The notes beneath the pieces were generated by a model. It searched no databases and was not told the DNA's origin. It worked only from the letters and a program-made list of their open reading frames with translations. From positions 1-64,000 of the forward strand of contig SACF01000006.1 in NCBI GenBank assembly GCA_009928665.1: DNA of 64,000 nt, in the 5' to 3' direction. This DNA comes from Alphaproteobacteria bacterium. GTDB lineage: Bacteria > Bacteroidota > Bacteroidia > Bacteroidales > FEN-979. Positions within the stretch are counted from its first letter, which is position 1; the number at the start of each line of letters is the position of its first letter. The position numbers and the translations under genes were made by a program. Of the stretch, positions 48,529 through 57,363 are shown in pieces.

Positions 48529-49835
48529 GTTCATTTGAAATCTGCGGGGGGCACAGGCTCCGGGGCGAAATTCAACCCCAGGGCGCTAAAAACGAAGCAC
48601 TACAGGTGATCTGTGCCTGCCTTCTCACAGAAGAGAAGGTTACCATCCACAATGTACCCGATATTCTTGATGTTAACCGGCTGATCGGCCTTCTCGGTTC
48701 ACTTGGGGTTTTGGTTACCAAAATCGACGCTCATTCGTGGTCATTTGAAGCACGTTCAATCCACTTTGATTTTCTTAAGACCGATGAATTCCGGAAAAAA
48801 GTGGCAAGTCTGAGGGGATCCATCATGATCCTCGGACCGCTGTTGGCCCGCTTTGGAAAAGGATCTGTCTACATCCCGGGAGGTGATAAAATCGGGCGGC
48901 GTCGGCTTGATACCCATTTTCTGGGTCTGCAGAAGTTGGGCGCCAGATTCGATTACAAACCAGAGGACCAGATGTTTTCCGTTGAAGCTCCCACCCTGAC
49001 CGGGACCTACATGCTCCTCGATGAGGCATCCGTTACCGGCACTGCCAACATCATCATGGCCGCAGTCATGGCACGGGGTGAAACAACCATTTTCAACGCG
49101 GCCTGCGAACCTTATATCTCACAACTTTGCCGGATGCTCGTTTCGATGGGTGCATCTGTACAGGGAATCGGATCAAACCTGATAACCATCCGGGGGGTGG
49201 AACAACTGCACGGCACCACACATACACTGCTGGCCGACATGATCGAGGTTGGGAGTTTCATTGGTCTTGCTGCAATGACCGGTTCAGAAATCACCATCAA
49301 AAATGTAAATTACCAAAGCCTGGGAATCATTCCTGACGTTTTCCGCCGGCTTGGTATCACGGTCCGGAATGTAAACGACGACATTCTCGTGCCCTCCCAG
49401 GATCATTATGAGGTAGAATCTTTCATGGACGGATCCATTATGACCATCGCTGATGCCCCCTGGCCCGGATTCACACCCGACCTCATCAGCATCGTTCTGG
49501 TTGTAGCCACACAAGCCAGAGGAAGTGTGCTGATCCACCAGAAGATGTTCGAAAGCCGACTGTTTTTTGTAGATAAACTGATCGATATGGGAGCAAAAAT
49601 CATCCTGTGTGATCCGCACCGGGCAACTGTAATCGGCCTCGATCATACCCATCCGCTGAAGGGCATCAGAATGTCTTCGCCCGATATCAGAGCAGGTGTC
49701 GCCCTCCTGATCTCAGCATTATCAGCTTCAGGAATCAGTATAATCGATAACATTGAACAAATTGACCGGGGTTATCAGGATATCGATAAAAGACTGCAAT
49801 CACTCGGAGCAAAAATCAAAAGAATTGAAGGCTGA
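48525..49835 (+). CDS. murA: UDP-N-acetylglucosamine 1-carboxyvinyltransferase (MurA), Cys-to-Asp active site
   Basis: A 436-residue MurA, which transfers enolpyruvate from PEP to UDP-GlcNAc in the first committed step of peptidoglycan synthesis. The N-terminus has QGAKNEALQ with catalytic Lys22 and Asn23. The mobile loop reads PGGDKIGRRRLDTH, so the residue matching E. coli Cys115 is Asp121 (codon GAT at 48885-48887). Asp at this site is known from Mycobacterium and Chlamydia MurA and makes the enzyme insensitive to fosfomycin while active. The rest, including GSFIGLAAMTGSEI and RAGVALLISALSASG, is canonical. Overlaps the DUF4290 gene by 4 bp and ends before a terminator. Confidence 0.94.
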   Translation: MSSFEICGGHRLRGEIQPQGAKNEALQVICACLLTEEKVTIHNVPDILDVNRLIGLLGSLGVLVTKIDAHSWSFEARSIHFDFLKTDEFRKKVASLRGSIMILGPLLARFGKGSVYIPGGDKIGRRRLDTHFLGLQKLGARFDYKPEDQMFSVEAPTLTGTYMLLDEASVTGTANIIMAAVMARGETTIFNAACEPYISQLCRMLVSMGASVQGIGSNLITIRGVEQLHGTTHTLLADMIEVGSFIGLAAMTGSEITIKNVNYQSLGIIPDVFRRLGITVRNVNDDILVPSQDHYEVESFMDGSIMTIADAPWPGFTPDLISIVLVVATQARGSVLIHQKMFESRLFFVDKLIDMGAKIILCDPHRATVIGLDHTHPLKGIRMSSPDIRAGVALLISALSASGISIIDNIEQIDRGYQDIDKRLQSLGAKIKRIEG

Positions 49836-49843
49836 CAAATTGT

Positions 49844-49870
49844 CCTGCATGTTCTGATGGCAGGTTTTTT
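49844..49870 (+). terminator. Terminator after murA
   Basis: CCTGC (49844-49848) and GCAGG (49860-49864) form a stem with an 11-nt loop followed by TTTTTT; flanking ACAAA...TTTGT can extend the pairing. It lies 9 bp after the murA stop and 40 bp before grpE. Confidence 0.75.
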
Positions 49871-49909
49871 GTCACTCGTAAACCGTAAATATGATTTACC
49901 CCATCTGTT

Positions 49910-50488
49910 ATGATAAAAAAGAAAAACAAGGAAGAAAAAGAACTTAAAAAAGAGACAGATCCAATGCAGGATGAAATAAGGGAGGACCCGGAAACTGACA
50001 GAAAGAATGAACCATCCGAAAAGATTGACCCGGAGACCATGGTTGAAAATCCCGAGGAAAAAATTGCAGAGTTGAATGACAAATACCTGCGGCTTTATTC
50101 GGAATTCGATAATTACCGTAAAAGGACGTTAAAAGAGAAAGCAGAACTCAGCAAATTTGCTTCAGCCGATGTCATAACCTGCTTATTACCGATACTGGAT
50201 GATTTTGAAAGAGCCATCAAAGCCTTTACTGCCACTTCTGATAACGGAACGGCGCTTAAAGAGGGTGTCGTGCTGATATATAATAAATTTCTGTCTGTTT
50301 TAAACCAACAGGGCCTTGAACAGATGAAGACCCTGGGCGAATCATTTGATACCGATTTTCATGAGGCGGTCACCAATATCCCCGCTGCAAATCCGGACCA
50401 AAAAGGTAAAATTGTTGATGAAATTCTTAAAGGATATCTCCTGAACGGAAGGGTCATACGTTTTGCCAAAGTTGTCGTCGGAAGTTAA
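49910..50488 (+). CDS. grpE: Nucleotide exchange factor GrpE
   Basis: A 192-residue GrpE that releases ADP from DnaK. The first ~60 residues are highly charged (Lys/Glu), then a long coiled-coil helix including LNDKYLRLYSEFDNYRKRT. The C-terminal beta domain has GVVLIYNKFLSVLNQQGLE, FDTDFHEAVTNIPA and the final GYLLNGRVIRFAKVVV signature. Placed 9 bp before dnaJ. No CIRCE operator is visible upstream, so HrcA control is not indicated. Confidence 0.95.
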   Translation: MIKKKNKEEKELKKETDPMQDEIREDPETDRKNEPSEKIDPETMVENPEEKIAELNDKYLRLYSEFDNYRKRTLKEKAELSKFASADVITCLLPILDDFERAIKAFTATSDNGTALKEGVVLIYNKFLSVLNQQGLEQMKTLGESFDTDFHEAVTNIPAANPDQKGKIVDEILKGYLLNGRVIRFAKVVVGS

Positions 50489-50497
50489 TACCAGGTT

Positions 50498-51658
50498 ATG
50501 TCTAAGAGAGATTTTTATGAGGTCCTTGAAGTAAACCGGAATGCCACACCGGACGAACTCAAGAAAGCTTACCGGAAACAGGCGCTAAAGTATCACCCTG
50601 ATAAAAATCCCGGTGACAAAGATGCGGAGGAAAAATTCAAAGAGGCAGCCGAAGCTTATGAAGTCCTGAGCGATGAGAACAAACGCCACCGTTATGATCA
50701 ATATGGTCATGCGGGACTTGGAAACGGCAACGGATTTTCAGGATTTGGCGGCGGGATGACGATGGAGGATATTTTCAGCCATTTCGGTGATATTTTCGGT
50801 GGCGGAGATCCTTTCAGTTCGTTCTTTGGTGGCGGAGGAAACCGCAGGGGACGCTCCGTGAACCGCGGCGCTAACCTCCGGGTCAAGGTTCGTCTCAGCC
50901 TTGAGGAAATTGCACACGGTGTCGAAAAAAAGATCAAAGTCAATAAATATGTGGCCTGCCAGACTTGTAAAGGATCCGGTGCAAAGGGCGGAAGTTCCTA
51001 TTCCACCTGTTCTACCTGCCATGGCTCGGGTCACGTTTCCAGGGTCACATCTACATTCCTTGGACAAATGCAAACCACATCCACCTGCCCCAATTGCGGT
51101 GGTGAAGGAAAGATCATCACGGATAAATGCCCCGATTGCGCCGGAAATGGCGTTGTAAAAGGAGAAGAAGTGATCAGTATCCGTATCCCGGCCGGAGTTT
51201 CCGAAGGAATGCAACTTTCGATGGGAGGTAAAGGAAATGCAGCTGCCAGAGGCGGAATTGCCGGCGATATGCTGATCCAGATCGAAGAATTGAAGAGTGA
51301 TCTTTTTGAACGGGACGGCACCAACCTGCACTATGCCCATTTCATTTCCTTTAGTGAAGCCGCGATGGGAAGCAATGCAGAAATCCCTACCATTGACGGA
51401 AAAGTCAAGATCAAAATTGAAGCCGGGACGCAAAGCGGAAAGGTTGTAAGGCTCCGGGGTAAAGGACTACCAAGCATCAATGGTTATGAAGGAAAAGGTG
51501 ACCTGCTGATTACTCTGAATATCTGGACCCCGAAAAATCTGACCAAAGAAGAAAAAAGCATTTTAGAAAAACTGGGAAAATCTGAAAATTTCAAACCAGC
51601 CCCCGGAAACTCCGATAAAAATATCTTTTCACGAATGAAAGATCTGTTTGAACAATAA
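50498..51658 (+). CDS. dnaJ: Chaperone protein DnaJ
   Basis: A 386-residue type I DnaJ. The J domain has [20 protein letters not shown] with the HPD motif near residue 32 that stimulates DnaK. A Gly/Phe-rich segment (about 70-120) is followed by four CxxCxGxG zinc motifs ([32 protein letters not shown]) and the C-terminal substrate-binding domains. Works with the adjacent GrpE and DnaK (not in this window). Its stop codon lies 7 bp before the ABC ATPase start. Confidence 0.96.
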   Translation: MSKRDFYEVLEVNRNATPDELKKAYRKQALKYHPDKNPGDKDAEEKFKEAAEAYEVLSDENKRHRYDQYGHAGLGNGNGFSGFGGGMTMEDIFSHFGDIFGGGDPFSSFFGGGGNRRGRSVNRGANLRVKVRLSLEEIAHGVEKKIKVNKYVACQTCKGSGAKGGSSYSTCSTCHGSGHVSRVTSTFLGQMQTTSTCPNCGGEGKIITDKCPDCAGNGVVKGEEVISIRIPAGVSEGMQLSMGGKGNAAARGGIAGDMLIQIEELKSDLFERDGTNLHYAHFISFSEAAMGSNAEIPTIDGKVKIKIEAGTQSGKVVRLRGKGLPSINGYEGKGDLLITLNIWTPKNLTKEEKSILEKLGKSENFKPAPGNSDKNIFSRMKDLFEQ

Positions 51659-51665
51659 CGACCTC

Positions 51666-52595
51666 ATGATTCTTTTTGCAGCCGACAACGTAACAAAACA
51701 ATATTCGGGTCACAAGGCGCTTGATAAAGTATCCGTTGCGGTTCCCGAAGGAAAGATCTTCGGTCTCCTTGGACCCAACGGGGCCGGAAAAACAACCCTG
51801 ATCCGAATCATCAACCAGATTATTGCCCTTGATGAAGGGGCATTAATGTTTAACGGGAGAAAACTCGAACCCGGGGATATTTCAGCCATCGGGTACCTCC
51901 CGGAAGAACGGGGACTGTACAAAAAAATGACGGTAGGAGAACAATCGCTCTACCTCGCACAACTCAAAGGACTTACACACCATGAAGCGCTTACCAGACT
52001 CAAATTCTGGTTTGATAAATTTGAGATCCGCTCCTGGTGGAACCGAAAAGTTGAAGAACTTTCCAAAGGAATGCAACAGAAAGTCCAGTTCCTGATAACC
52101 ATAATCCACGAACCCAGGCTTCTGATCTTTGATGAACCTTTCAGTGGATTTGACCCGATTAATGCCAGCATTCTGAAAGAAGAAATCCTGGCTCAGAAAG
52201 AAAAAGGCGCAACCGTGATCTTCTCAACCCACAATATGGCTTCGGTCGAAGAACTTTGTGACGATATCGCACTGATTAACAAATCGAAGGTTGTTCTTGA
52301 TGGATCCGTCAAGGAAATAAAAAAGAAGTACAAAACAAATACATATATTGTAAGCTTCAATTCATTTGACAAGCCGCTCGAATCCATATTGCCACCCGCC
52401 TTTCAGGTTCTGAGCGAATTTTCAGATGCCGACCACCGTCATGCCACCCTAAAACTACCCATCGACGCTACCTCCAACGATATGATCAGACTATTGTTGC
52501 CACACGTCACAATCTATTCAGTCAATGAACGGATTCCAAACATGAATGATATTTTCATCCAGGTTGTGACCAACCGGGAAGTGTCAGAAAACTAA
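51666..52595 (+). CDS. ABC transporter ATP-binding protein (NatA/DUF4162 type)
   Basis: A 309-residue ATPase. Walker A is LGPNGAGKTTLIR (near residue 37), signature LSKGMQQKVQF and Walker B LLIFDEPFSGFDP; the C-terminal ~80 residues match the DUF4162 extension common to exporter ATPases of this class. ATG 51666 is chosen over a TTG at 51648 inside dnaJ. It pairs with the permease 10 bp downstream to form a likely ABC-2 exporter; the substrate is unknown (sodium and drugs are known for relatives). Confidence 0.9.
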   Translation: MILFAADNVTKQYSGHKALDKVSVAVPEGKIFGLLGPNGAGKTTLIRIINQIIALDEGALMFNGRKLEPGDISAIGYLPEERGLYKKMTVGEQSLYLAQLKGLTHHEALTRLKFWFDKFEIRSWWNRKVEELSKGMQQKVQFLITIIHEPRLLIFDEPFSGFDPINASILKEEILAQKEKGATVIFSTHNMASVEELCDDIALINKSKVVLDGSVKEIKKKYKTNTYIVSFNSFDKPLESILPPAFQVLSEFSDADHRHATLKLPIDATSNDMIRLLLPHVTIYSVNERIPNMNDIFIQVVTNREVSEN

Positions 52596-52605
52596 TTGAG
52601 TCAAG

Positions 52606-53979
52606 ATGAAAAAGATTTTCCTGATCATCCAGCGTGAATACCTGACCCGGGTCAAAAAACGCTCATTTATCATTATGACCATCCTTGGACCGGTTTTAAT
52701 GGCTGCCACCATCATCATACCCATCTACCTTGCCACCCAGACCAACGAATTAAAAACCGTTGCCGTGCTCGACGAGACCGGCATCTTTAACGGAAAATTC
52801 AAAGACACAGACAATATCCGGTTTCATTATCTTACCCAGGATATTAATACAGCAAAAGCCAACTTCACAAGAAGCGGCGATCATGCCTTACTGTACATAC
52901 CCAAAACAGAAGTGACACTTCCCAACAACGCGATTATCTACTCCGAGAACAACGTCAATATCAATGTCAAGTCCCATATTAAAAATGTGATGAGCCGGCA
53001 GCTCGAAGAAATGAAATTGCAGGCCCGGTTGCGTGAACTTCAGGGAGACCGGGAAAACCAGGTTTCGGTCGACGACATTCTCCGGTCAATTAAGACTTCG
53101 GTCGATATAAACACCTTAAAAATTGGCGACGACGGCAAAGAATCAAAGAGCTATACCGAACTGAGCATGATACTCGGAATGTTTGCCGGAATCCTGATCT
53201 ACTTTTTTATTTTCATGTTCGGATCCCAGGTAATGCGGGGAGTTATTGAAGAAAAAACAAGCCGGATCGTAGAGGTCATTGTGTCGTCAGTAAAACCATT
53301 TCAACTCATGATGGGGAAGATCATTGGCGTTGGATTGGTCGGGTTGACACAATTTATGCTTTGGGTCGTTCTGACATTCATCATCGTAACGGCTGTTACC
53401 GCCACGATGACTTCCGGAAGTGCCACACAAACCGCGACAGAGCAATTATTAAAACAGAACCAGGTCAGCATTCAGCCTGAGGGACAACAAATTTCTGTTA
53501 CCCCACAGAAAAATGGCGATGAACTGACGGAAGTAATGGATGCCATCAATTCTGTTGATTTTCCGGTAATGATCGGTTCCTTTCTCTTTTTCTTCGTGGT
53601 TGGATACCTGCTTTATGCTGCTTTTTTTGCTGCCATCGGCGGAGCTGTTGACAGTGAGGCGGATACACAACAATTCATGTTCCCGATCACCATTCCGCTG
53701 ATCCTTTCGATTATCCTTTCCCAGTTTATTATTCAGGATCCGGATGGTCCGGTTGCCTTCTGGCTCTCGATTTTCCCCCTGACCGCTCCGGTGATCATGA
53801 TGATCCGGATCCCGTTTGGAGTACCGTTTTGGGAGGTATTCCTTTCCATGGCAATTCTCATCCTCGGATTTTTAGGAACTACCTGGCTTGCAGCAAAGAT
53901 TTACCGAACCGGAATTCTGATGTACGGTAAGAAAATTACCTACGGAGAATTGTGGAAATGGATCAGATATAAAAACTGA
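52606..53979 (+). CDS. ABC-2 type transporter permease
   Basis: A 457-residue membrane protein. One helix lies near residues 20-40 and is followed by a ~140-residue periplasmic domain. About five further helices span residues 185-440, including a FGSQVMRGVIEEKTSRIVEVIVSS cytosolic elbow typical of ABC-2 permeases of the NatB/YhaP kind. It partners the preceding ATPase. It converges on the deoxyhypusine-synthase-like gene with only 2 bp between stops. Confidence 0.88.
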   Translation: MKKIFLIIQREYLTRVKKRSFIIMTILGPVLMAATIIIPIYLATQTNELKTVAVLDETGIFNGKFKDTDNIRFHYLTQDINTAKANFTRSGDHALLYIPKTEVTLPNNAIIYSENNVNINVKSHIKNVMSRQLEEMKLQARLRELQGDRENQVSVDDILRSIKTSVDINTLKIGDDGKESKSYTELSMILGMFAGILIYFFIFMFGSQVMRGVIEEKTSRIVEVIVSSVKPFQLMMGKIIGVGLVGLTQFMLWVVLTFIIVTAVTATMTSGSATQTATEQLLKQNQVSIQPEGQQISVTPQKNGDELTEVMDAINSVDFPVMIGSFLFFFVVGYLLYAAFFAAIGGAVDSEADTQQFMFPITIPLILSIILSQFIIQDPDGPVAFWLSIFPLTAPVIMMIRIPFGVPFWEVFLSMAILILGFLGTTWLAAKIYRTGILMYGKKITYGELWKWIRYKN

Positions 53980-53981
53980 TT

Positions 53982-55010
53982 CTACTCTGAATCAAGGATT
54001 TTTGTCCATTCGAAGCGTTTGCGCTTCTTCCACTCTTTTTTGTGATACACGTAACTGGCAATTAAAGGAAGTACACTTGTTGCTTCGGCATACACCATTT
54101 TTTCATAAACAGTGTCAACCTTCCCCCAGCTTGAAGCTTCCTTCAGGGTCGAACTGGAACAAGCCCCGTCACGCGAATCAGCCACGGTAATCTGTACAGC
54201 ATACCGGTGCATCGGAACCTCCTTCCCCAGTACTTCGGCACAAATAACGGTATCCTGAACGAAGTTTTTCGGGACACCGCCACCGATCATGAACAATCCC
54301 GAGCTTTTGGCAGCCATTTTGATCTTTGTCAACTCAAGGAAATCCTTGACCGAATCGATGGATACATGCTTCTTGGGGTTGTCCCATTGGTGTTTTACCA
54401 ATCCAAAACCGGCACTGCTGTCGCTGAATGCAGGACAATATATGGGTACATTGTTCTCATAGCAAACCTGCACCAGGGATTCTTTTTTCCGGGCATTTTT
54501 CACCAGCCATTTGCCCATTTCCCGGATGAATTCACGGGAAGAATAAGGCCGTGGTTCAAGCGAATCAGCTATTTTCTTGATGGTCATATCACAGTGCTGC
54601 AACTCCTCCTCATCGATGTAAGTGTCATAGATCCGGTCGATATAATATTCTCTCAATAATTTATCATCGGCATAGGGAGTTCCTTTGTAATGCTTATACC
54701 CCAGAGCTTCAAAAAAATCCATATCTACAATGGAGGCGCCCGTTGCAATGATTGCATCTACCATATTATTTTTGACCATATCCACGTAAACCTGCATGCA
54801 ACCGGCAGCACTGGTACTTCCCGCCAGCGTGAGAAAAACAGTACAGCCCTTTTCTTTGAGCATCATGTTCAGGATGTCAGCGGCCACAGCCGTGTCCCTC
54901 GAAGTAAACGACATTTCCCGCATGGCATCAATGATGAGCGTTGAATCAATTGCCTTGATATCAATGTGCTTTACCTGTTCTTTCAACAGGCTCTTCTTAC
55001 CTTTTTTCAT
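53982..55010 (-). CDS. Deoxyhypusine synthase-like protein
   Basis: A 342-residue homologue of deoxyhypusine synthase, the eukaryotic/archaeal enzyme that transfers an aminobutyl group from spermidine to eIF5A. Key regions are kept: TLAGSTSAAG, GASIVDMDF, FMIGGGVPKNF, the RDGACSSSTL segment and the catalytic Lys297 in SSWGKV, equivalent to human Lys329. Bacteria lack eIF5A, so the acceptor must differ. Homospermidine synthases of plants arose from this family, and the neighbouring arginine decarboxylase suggests a polyamine product. ATG 55010 is used; a TTG lies eight codons upstream. It is 45 bp downstream of the decarboxylase gene. Confidence 0.9.
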   Translation of the reverse strand: MKKGKKSLLKEQVKHIDIKAIDSTLIIDAMREMSFTSRDTAVAADILNMMLKEKGCTVFLTLAGSTSAAGCMQVYVDMVKNNMVDAIIATGASIVDMDFFEALGYKHYKGTPYADDKLLREYYIDRIYDTYIDEEELQHCDMTIKKIADSLEPRPYSSREFIREMGKWLVKNARKKESLVQVCYENNVPIYCPAFSDSSAGFGLVKHQWDNPKKHVSIDSVKDFLELTKIKMAAKSSGLFMIGGGVPKNFVQDTVICAEVLGKEVPMHRYAVQITVADSRDGACSSSTLKEASSWGKVDTVYEKMVYAEATSVLPLIASYVYHKKEWKKRKRFEWTKILDSE

Positions 55011-55055
55011 ACTTTTTTTCTTCAAATTTAACAATCCTCTGGTTCATGGTCTATT

Positions 55056-56450
55056 TCAGTAACCCAAAATTTTTAACATCGACTTGAAACTTTGCTCCTT
55101 GGAAAACAGTTTGGTCGTGATCTCATCAGACTCTTTGTCATAATCAATTAAAACATGCTTTGGAGCAGGGATCAGACAATGCTGAATTCCTCCGTAACCG
55201 CCTATCGATTCCTGATATGCTCCGGTATGGAACAATCCGATATATTGAGGTTCCGACGGATTAATTTTTGGAAGAAATACTGCATTACTGTGCTCCTCTG
55301 CATTGTAGAAGTCCTCACTATCGCAAGTTAATCCTCCCAAAAAAATCCTTTCGTACTCGACATCCCAGTTATTAACAGCAAGCAGGATGAACTTCTGGTT
55401 GATCGCCCAGGTATCGGGAAGCGTGGTCATGAAGGAACTGTCGATCATATTCCAGATCTCACGGTCGTTTTGTCTCTTCTGATCAATAATTGAAAAAAGA
55501 ACGGCTCCGCTTTCTCCAACGGTAAATGATCCGAATTCTGTAAATATATCCGGCTCAGGTACTTCATTTCGTTCACAAATACTCTGAATCTGGGCAATAA
55601 TCTCTTCTGCCATATATTCATAATCGTATACAAAATCAAGCGAATTCTTAATAGGTAACCCCCCACCGATATTTAAAAAAGTCAGTTCCGGACAAATTTT
55701 CTTCAATTCGCAATATACATTGACACTCTTTGTAAGTTCATTCCAATAGTAGGCCTTGTCTTTAATCCCGGTATTTATAAAGAAATGAAGCATTTTCAAT
55801 TCAAACTTCGGATTGTTCTGGATTTTGTCCTGGTAATATGGAATGATGTCATTGTACCGGATTCCCAAACGAGATGTATAAAAGTCAAATTTAGGTTCTT
55901 CCTCCGAAGCAATGCGGATGCCGAGCTTGACCCGGCTTTTAATCCCGGTCTCTAATTTTTCAAGCTCGAATAGGTTATCGAGAACCGGTATCACATTGGA
56001 ATACCCATTATTGACAAGGGTGGTGATATTTTCAATATACATCGGTCGTTTGAAACCGTTGCAGATTATATACCGGTCCTTTGAGAAAAGCCCTTTCTCG
56101 GCAAGATCCTCGATCAGGTTGATATCAAATGCCGACGATGTCTCAAGATGGACATCGTTTTTCAGTACCTCTTCCAGAACAAAACTGAAGTGGGAACTTT
56201 TCGTACAGTAACAATAGTGGTAATCTCCCTGGTAATCCACTTTTGCCATGGCCACATTAAACAGACGCTTGGCTCTTTGAATCTGGGAGCTTATTTTCGG
56301 AAGATAAGTTATCTTTAAAGGTGTTCCATATTGTTTTATTATATCCATCAAAGGAACTTTATTAAAATAAAGTTCATGGTCGATAACTTCAAATTCCTCC
56401 TGAGGAAAATCGAAGGTCTGCTGTATAAGATCAATGTACTTGTTTTTCAT
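55056..56450 (-). CDS. speA: Arginine decarboxylase, short Bacteroidota type
   Basis: A 464-residue PLP-dependent fold-III decarboxylase. The PLP Lys is most likely Lys84 in YCTKSSH, with ETSSAFDINL, HFFINTGI and the phosphate-binding NIGGGLP downstream, and the C-terminal GGYGGIQHCLIP segment. Such proteins are annotated as arginine decarboxylases in this phylum; they would make agmatine from arginine, the entry to putrescine and spermidine. It is shorter than E. coli SpeA (~630). Activity on arginine is inferred, not shown. Upstream is a ~220-nt leader with a strong hairpin; downstream is the deoxyhypusine-synthase-like gene. Confidence 0.85.
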   Translation of the reverse strand: MKNKYIDLIQQTFDFPQEEFEVIDHELYFNKVPLMDIIKQYGTPLKITYLPKISSQIQRAKRLFNVAMAKVDYQGDYHYCYCTKSSHFSFVLEEVLKNDVHLETSSAFDINLIEDLAEKGLFSKDRYIICNGFKRPMYIENITTLVNNGYSNVIPVLDNLFELEKLETGIKSRVKLGIRIASEEEPKFDFYTSRLGIRYNDIIPYYQDKIQNNPKFELKMLHFFINTGIKDKAYYWNELTKSVNVYCELKKICPELTFLNIGGGLPIKNSLDFVYDYEYMAEEIIAQIQSICERNEVPEPDIFTEFGSFTVGESGAVLFSIIDQKRQNDREIWNMIDSSFMTTLPDTWAINQKFILLAVNNWDVEYERIFLGGLTCDSEDFYNAEEHSNAVFLPKINPSEPQYIGLFHTGAYQESIGGYGGIQHCLIPAPKHVLIDYDKESDEITTKLFSKEQSFKSMLKILGY

Positions 56451-56484
56451 TTGTTAATGATTTTATATTTCACTGGTCACATGG

Positions 56485-56537
56485 AATATCCATTGTTATC
56501 ATTCGCGATTTGTATAAACCTGATTCCAATGGATATT
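56485..56537 (-). repeat. Inverted repeat in the arginine decarboxylase leader
   Basis: AATATCCATTG (56485-56495) and CAATGGATATT (56527-56537) are a perfect 11-bp inverted repeat with a 31-nt loop, extended by two more pairs past a bulge. It lies within the predicted 5' leader of the decarboxylase mRNA, 35-87 nt before the ATG. No T-tract follows in the mRNA sense, so it is not a simple terminator. Confidence 0.6.
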
Positions 56538-56678
56538 TCATTTGATAATGTTTCCAATCGGATCAAATTACAGATTAAATGCAAATCCCAAGTACCTGAT
56601 TTATATTAAATCATTCAATCCGGATGAATCGGATATGAAAAAAAATTGTCATGTAAGTGATTTACATTTTACAAGATG

Positions 56679-56686
56679 CAAAAGTA
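56679..56686 (-). promoter_or_regulatory. -7 promoter element for speA
   Basis: The minus strand reads TACTTTTG (TAnnTTTG). Predicted transcription start near 56672 gives a 5' leader of about 220 nt. No -33 TTG at 19-20 nt. Confidence 0.45.
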
Positions 56687-56736
56687 TAAATTATCAATAT
56701 TATTAAGAGACTTGGGGAGATTTTTTTGAAAAAGAA

Positions 56737-56744
56737 TAATTTTG
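56737..56744 (+). promoter_or_regulatory. -7 promoter element for the HEAT-like gene
   Basis: TAATTTTG matches TAnnTTTG; a TTG at 56712-56714 is 22 nt upstream, slightly wide. The element covers the first codons of the longest open frame (TTG at 56742), so translation must begin downstream. Confidence 0.5.
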
Positions 56745-56786
56745 CAGCGTATTAGTGTAAACTCCCCCGCTCAAATACGAATTCAG

Positions 56787-57314
56787 GTGACTGAAACAGA
56801 TCAGCTCAAATCCATGTTATCGAACGAGACCAGTCGGAGAAATACCGATATGGTAGCCGATCTTGTGATCCGGAATCCCGAACTGTTCGAAGTTCTTTTC
56901 GGCATCTTTCTATCCAATGAAGAACCTTTCAGCAGAAGGGCAGCCTGGGTGATCGATACGATTACCGAAGAGCGTCCGATCCTTTTACTACCTTTCAGGG
57001 ATAAAATGATTCACATATTGACTCAGTTCAGGCATGACGGGTTGAAAAGGCATACCTTAAGGATGCTGAACCGGACACCCTTACCCGACGAATCCGAAAT
57101 TGGTTTACTGATCACGATTTGTTTCGATTGGCTGGTCTCTGCCCGGGAGAGTATTGCAGTAAAAGTCTCATCCATGGATCTCCTTTACCGGATTTCACTG
57201 TCGGAACCGGATATTCGCAAAGAGCTGACCGATTCGATTGAATGGCGTTTAGAAGAAGAATCAGCCGGATTCAGAAGTCACGCCAAAAAAGTTTTGAAAA
57301 AATTAAGGTGTTAA
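56787..57314 (+). CDS. HEAT-repeat-like protein of unknown function
   Basis: A ~175-residue helical protein. The GTG at 56787 (MTETDQLKSMLSNETSRR) or the ATG at 56814 is the likely start because the promoter element at 56737-56744 lies inside the upstream frame. Three or four antiparallel helix pairs can be seen, with alternating hydrophobic helices (ELFEVLFGIFLS, RRAAWVIDTI, LLITICFDWLV, AVKVSSMDLLYRIS). I do not recognise a named family; HEAT-like repeats often scaffold protein interactions. Located 49 bp before a DUF1036 gene. Confidence 0.65.
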   Translation: MTETDQLKSMLSNETSRRNTDMVADLVIRNPELFEVLFGIFLSNEEPFSRRAAWVIDTITEERPILLLPFRDKMIHILTQFRHDGLKRHTLRMLNRTPLPDESEIGLLITICFDWLVSARESIAVKVSSMDLLYRISLSEPDIRKELTDSIEWRLEEESAGFRSHAKKVLKKLRC

Positions 57315-57337
57315 ATACCAATCGCGGCGTTGATTTG

Positions 57338-57345
57338 TACCTTTG
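57338..57345 (+). promoter_or_regulatory. -7 promoter element for the DUF1036 gene
   Basis: TACCTTTG matches TAnnTTTG and would start transcription near 57352, 12 nt before the ATG at 57364. This supports the shorter protein start. No -33 TTG at standard spacing. Confidence 0.5.
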
Positions 57346-57363
57346 AATAAAGAAATTACTCCC

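Noticed and set aside
49836..49909. CIRCE/HrcA operator upstream of grpE-dnaJ
   Set aside because: No TTAGCACTC-N9-GAGTGCTAA sequence is present; only the murA terminator is found.
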